Part shown: one piece after another, positions 61,360 to 64,000 of the stretch
How positions within the stretch are numbered: position 1 is the stretch's first letter
How the letters are laid out: each line of letters opens with the position of its first letter
Assembly (NCBI GenBank): GCA_910578335.1
Contig: CAJTPU010000003.1
Location: 1 to 64,000 of the forward strand
Direction: 5' to 3'
DNA: 64,000 nucleotides
Source of the DNA: an uncultured Lachnospiraceae bacterium
Lineage (GTDB): Bacteria > Bacillota > Clostridia > Lachnospirales > Lachnospiraceae
Position numbers and translations under genes: made by a program
Notes under the pieces: model-generated
Told to the model about the DNA's origin: nothing
What the model saw: the letters and a program-made list of their open reading frames with translations, nothing else
The model's database searches: none

Positions 61360-62271
61360 TTACATGCCGTTTACCACGGCGGCAGCAGCCGTTGCCGCAT
61401 TAGCGCCATCCGCCACGGCTGTAATAATCTGGCGCATGGGTTTTTTCCTGCTGTCGCCTGCGGCAAAAATGCCTGCCGCCGACGTGTGCGTATCCTCGCC
61501 CGCCAGAATATAGCCGCCTTCATCGCATGCCACAAGCTCTCCGCAGATTTGCGTCTGCGGCTTGATGCCCACCGCAATAAATACACCTTCCACCGATAGT
61601 CTGCTTTCCTCTCCGGTTTCCTTATCCAAAAGCTTCAAGCCTTCCACCATATCGTTTCCATAAATTTCCGCTACCGTCCGGTTCCACAGAATTTCCACAT
61701 TGGGCAGTGCCATCAGCGCATCCTGGAGCACCCTTGCCGCACGCAGGCTGTCTCTTCTGTGAACGAGATACACCTTTTTGCAGGCGCGCGCCAGAAAAAT
61801 AGCATCCTCCACTGCCACATCACCGCCGCCCACCACTGCGACAGTTTTATTTTTAAAGAAAGCGCCATCGCAGGTTGCGCAGTAGGAAACGCCCAGCCCT
61901 GCAAAAGCCTCTTCGCCCGCCACGCCAAGATGCGCATGCTGTGCTCCCATGGCAAGTATCAGCGTCTTTGCCTGAAGCTCGCCCTCCGTGGTATGCACTA
62001 CTTTCACCCCGTCTCTGTCTTCAATACCGGTCACTTCGGCCTCTTTAAATTCCGCTCCCGTTTTTTCCGCATGTTCCCTGAACTTTACGCCCATATCAAA
62101 TCCGTTTATCCCCGGCAGCCCCAGATAATTGTCCACCTCGTAGGTGTTTAGCACCTGCCCGCCGCTCATGGGATTTTTTTCTAACACAAGCAGCTTAAGC
62201 CCCGCCCTCATGCCATATACGGCAGCCCCAAGCCCTGCCGGTCCTGAGCCGATAATAATCAAATCGTACAT
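61360..62271 (-). CDS. trxB: Thioredoxin-disulfide reductase
   Basis: A 303-residue FAD/NADPH oxidoreductase. The FAD site GSGPAGLGAAVYGMRAGL is at the start; the redox-active Cys pair is SYCATCDGAFF (about 133-140); the NADPH loop is VVGGGDVAVEDAIFL; the C-terminal FAGDSRKKPMRQIITAVADGANAA-type end is typical. It reduces thioredoxin. The 61197-61359 gap shows no gene. Confidence 0.94.
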   Translation of the reverse strand: MYDLIIIGSGPAGLGAAVYGMRAGLKLLVLEKNPMSGGQVLNTYEVDNYLGLPGINGFDMGVKFREHAEKTGAEFKEAEVTGIEDRDGVKVVHTTEGELQAKTLILAMGAQHAHLGVAGEEAFAGLGVSYCATCDGAFFKNKTVAVVGGGDVAVEDAIFLARACKKVYLVHRRDSLRAARVLQDALMALPNVEILWNRTVAEIYGNDMVEGLKLLDKETGEESRLSVEGVFIAVGIKPQTQICGELVACDEGGYILAGEDTHTSAAGIFAAGDSRKKPMRQIITAVADGANAATAAAAVVNGM

Positions 62272-62489
62272 TTTTACCTCTTTTCTGCCCGTCCTCCATC
62301 CATCGCCGCTTCTGCCGCAGGGCGGACCCTTTTGCTTAGTGTACCAATTTTTTAGAAAAAATACAACCGGCGCGCTTTGTCAGTATTTTTTACTTTTCCG
62401 AAAGCGCTTCCCCCGCCTTGTAATCCTCCTGCCCTTATGCTACTATATTACCATCTTCCGTAATTGCCTATATTAAAAAGGAGATTCCC

Positions 62490-63206
62490 ATGAAAACAGT
62501 CCTCATCACCGGTGCCTCCCGCGGCATCGGCGCTGCCATTGCAGACATTTTCGCCCAGAACGGCTATCATACCTATATTACCTGTGCCCATGACACGGAA
62601 GCGCTTTTCGCGCTGCAAAAAAAACTGGAAAGCACCTATGGCGCCCCCTGCACGGCAATTTGCTGCGATATGTCGGACGCCGAAGCGGTAGGGCGCCTTT
62701 TTGCACAGCTCCCGCCCCTCGACGTACTCGTCAACAATGCCGGCATCTCTTACTTTGGACTGCTGTCGGAGATGTCCGTTGCAGACTGGCACAGAGTCAT
62801 GGACACCAATTTAAGCGCCTGCTTTTATACCTGTCGTCTTGCCATTCCCCACATGGTACGCCAAAAAAGCGGACGCATCCTGAATATTTCCTCCGTCTGG
62901 GGACAGACAGGCTCCTCCATGGAAACCGCCTACTGCGCGTCAAAAGGCGGGCTTAACGCCTTGACAAAAGCGCTTGCCAAAGAGCTTGCGCCCAGCAATA
63001 TACAGGTGAATGCCCTGGCGCCCGGCTTTATCGACACCGATATGAACCGCTGCCTTTCTGCCGAAGAGACTGCCGCTCTGATAACAGAAATACCTGCCGA
63101 CAGAGCCGGAACCCCAAAAGAGGCTGCCGCGCTCGCGTGGCAGGTAGTCAATGCGCCCGCCTACATGACGGGACAGATTATTTCCATAGACGGCGGCTGG
63201 ACTTAA
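62490..63206 (+). CDS. SDR-family 3-oxoacyl-reductase-like protein (YmfI/FabG type)
   Basis: A 238-residue short-chain dehydrogenase. TGASRGIGAAIA is the cofactor loop, NNAGIS follows, and the active site is SSVWGQTGSS...YCASKGG. The ISSVWGQTG segment is what I associate with the YmfI/EF-P 5-aminopentanone reductase subgroup, but general FabG-type activity cannot be excluded. AAAAGGAG precedes the ATG. It overlaps the convergent CBS gene end by 4 bases. Confidence 0.85.
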   Translation: MKTVLITGASRGIGAAIADIFAQNGYHTYITCAHDTEALFALQKKLESTYGAPCTAICCDMSDAEAVGRLFAQLPPLDVLVNNAGISYFGLLSEMSVADWHRVMDTNLSACFYTCRLAIPHMVRQKSGRILNISSVWGQTGSSMETAYCASKGGLNALTKALAKELAPSNIQVNALAPGFIDTDMNRCLSAEETAALITEIPADRAGTPKEAAALAWQVVNAPAYMTGQIISIDGGWT

Positions 63207-64000
63207 GGAAGCGCAGGCACCTTGCTGATATATGCTTTTTCGATTCGCCTGTCCTGTATATCCTCCACATGGATATGCAGTCCAAAGCCCTCCACGTCAA
63301 AGCTGACGCCATCCTCAGGGATTGCCTGCAGAAGGCTGATAATCAATCCCCCTACCGTGTCGTAATCCTCCTCCTCCATAGAAAGCTCCACGGAAAGCTC
63401 CTCCGCCAAGTCATCAATGGTGGTATTGCCGGTCACTTTCCAGAGATTCTCTTCAAGCTGTACGATTTCCGGCTCCTCCTCAGGGTCAAATTCGTCATAA
63501 ATATTGCCTACAATTTCCTCCACCAAATCTTCCATGGTGACAATACCCTCTAACGCTCCATATTCGTCAATGATAACGGCAATGTGAATTTTTTTGCGCT
63601 GCATATCTGCAAACAACGTATCCGCGTGAATGCTCTCCGGCACAAAATAAGCCGGCCGCAAAATATCCTTAATCTGAGGCTGCAGCCCCTTGCCCGTTGC
63701 AAGCAGAAAATCCCTGGCATACAAAATCCCGATAATATCATCCAAATCCTCGTCGTATACCGGATAGCGGGAAAGCCCCTTCTCCTCGATGAGCGCTAAA
63801 ATTTCCTCCTTGGTATCCTCCAAAGAAATCGCAACAACATCCGTGCGCTGCGTCATCACCCTGCGCACGCTCAAATCGTCAAAATCAAAAATATTCTGAA
63901 TCCATTCTTTTTCATTCTCATCGATATTGCCTCTCTCCTCGCCAATATCCACCATCATCCTGATTTCTTCTTCCGTTATATTCTCCACCTCTGCCTCCGT
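63203..64000 (-). CDS. CBS/CorC-domain membrane protein (hemolysin C family), 3' part
   Basis: The C-terminal 266 codons visible; the 5' part with the membrane (DUF21/CNNM) domain lies beyond 64000. It shows DFDDLSVRRVMTQRTDVVAIS, paired CBS domains with SRYPVYDEDLDDIIGILYARDFL and AVIIDEYGALEGIVTMEDLVEEIVGNIYDEFD, then a CorC/HlyC C-terminal domain. Proteins of this type are linked to magnesium or other ion homeostasis. Confidence 0.9.
   Translation of the reverse strand, partial: TEAEVENITEEEIRMMVDIGEERGNIDENEKEWIQNIFDFDDLSVRRVMTQRTDVVAISLEDTKEEILALIEEKGLSRYPVYDEDLDDIIGILYARDFLLATGKGLQPQIKDILRPAYFVPESIHADTLFADMQRKKIHIAVIIDEYGALEGIVTMEDLVEEIVGNIYDEFDPEEEPEIVQLEENLWKVTGNTTIDDLAEELSVELSMEEEDYDTVGGLIISLLQAIPEDGVSFDVEGFGLHIHVEDIQDRRIEKAYISKVPALP

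Overview
The window looks like a chromosomal segment of an anaerobic gut-type Firmicute, most likely a Lachnospiraceae member. It carries a thl-crt-hbd-bcd-etfB-etfA butyrate operon, a separate phosphotransbutyrylase/butyrate kinase pair, a galacturonate (pectin) catabolic operon, an Agr-type two-component pair, several Clostridia-type small membrane proteins, and strong AGGAGG-like ribosome binding sites. No rRNA or tRNA gene was recognised.

Layout. 1-900: palindromic repeat DNA, then an FMN riboswitch with promoter and terminator on the minus strand whose target gene is not in the window. 0.9-9.8 kb: small membrane proteins, tex, a lipoprotein, an AgrC/AgrA-like pair, a DUF4190-like protein, a putative metallopeptidase, a DUF975 protein, and prfB with a programmed +1 frameshift. 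9.85-13.8 kb: secA, a DUF6483-like protein and a YdeI-like protein. 13.8-14.1 kb: nested palindromic repeats. 14.1-25.3 kb: pectin and galacturonate use, comprising a cytoplasmic-type pectinesterase, the operon uxaB-uxaA-unknown-GH28-TIM barrel, a divergent LacI regulator and uxaC; both divergent promoters carry a near-identical 14-bp palindrome just after the -10. 25.4-27.5 kb: ptb-buk with a 53-codon ORF squeezed between and overlapping both. 27.6-36.1 kb: a tight eight-gene minus-strand run with an ABC ATPase, a double ABC-2 permease and a repeat-bearing membrane protein. 36.2-37.9 kb: a chemoreceptor.

38.2-48.1 kb is the most striking region. feoA is followed by a feoB gene split into two halves by a 7,782-bp element. 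Its ends share the 8-bp core ATGTGTAT (39480-39487 and 47262-47269). A large serine recombinase gene abuts the right end. The joined ends form a symmetric attP-like site, with 11-bp inverted arms exactly 8 bp from the core on each side. Precise excision would restore an uninterrupted 638-residue FeoB frame. Cargo is an AT-rich, overlapping four-gene operon of unknown function, two HTH regulators, an AbiEi/AbiEii abortive-infection pair, a decayed IS21 element and other gene remnants.

48.2-54.5 kb: the butyrate operon, whose promoter shares a palindromic -35 hexamer with the divergent gene at 54637. 54.6-64 kb: rarA, an M23 peptidase, a PfkB-family kinase, hpf, an NlpC/P60 protein with SH3 domains, trxB, an SDR reductase and the 3' part of a CBS/CorC protein. 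An 88-bp hairpin-rich repeat lies just upstream of both crt and the PfkB kinase.

Together the genes describe a pectin-to-2-keto-3-deoxygluconate route (the last steps lie outside the window) and the whole acetyl-CoA-to-butyrate route. Assignments come from reading motifs and family resemblance by eye; no database search was run.
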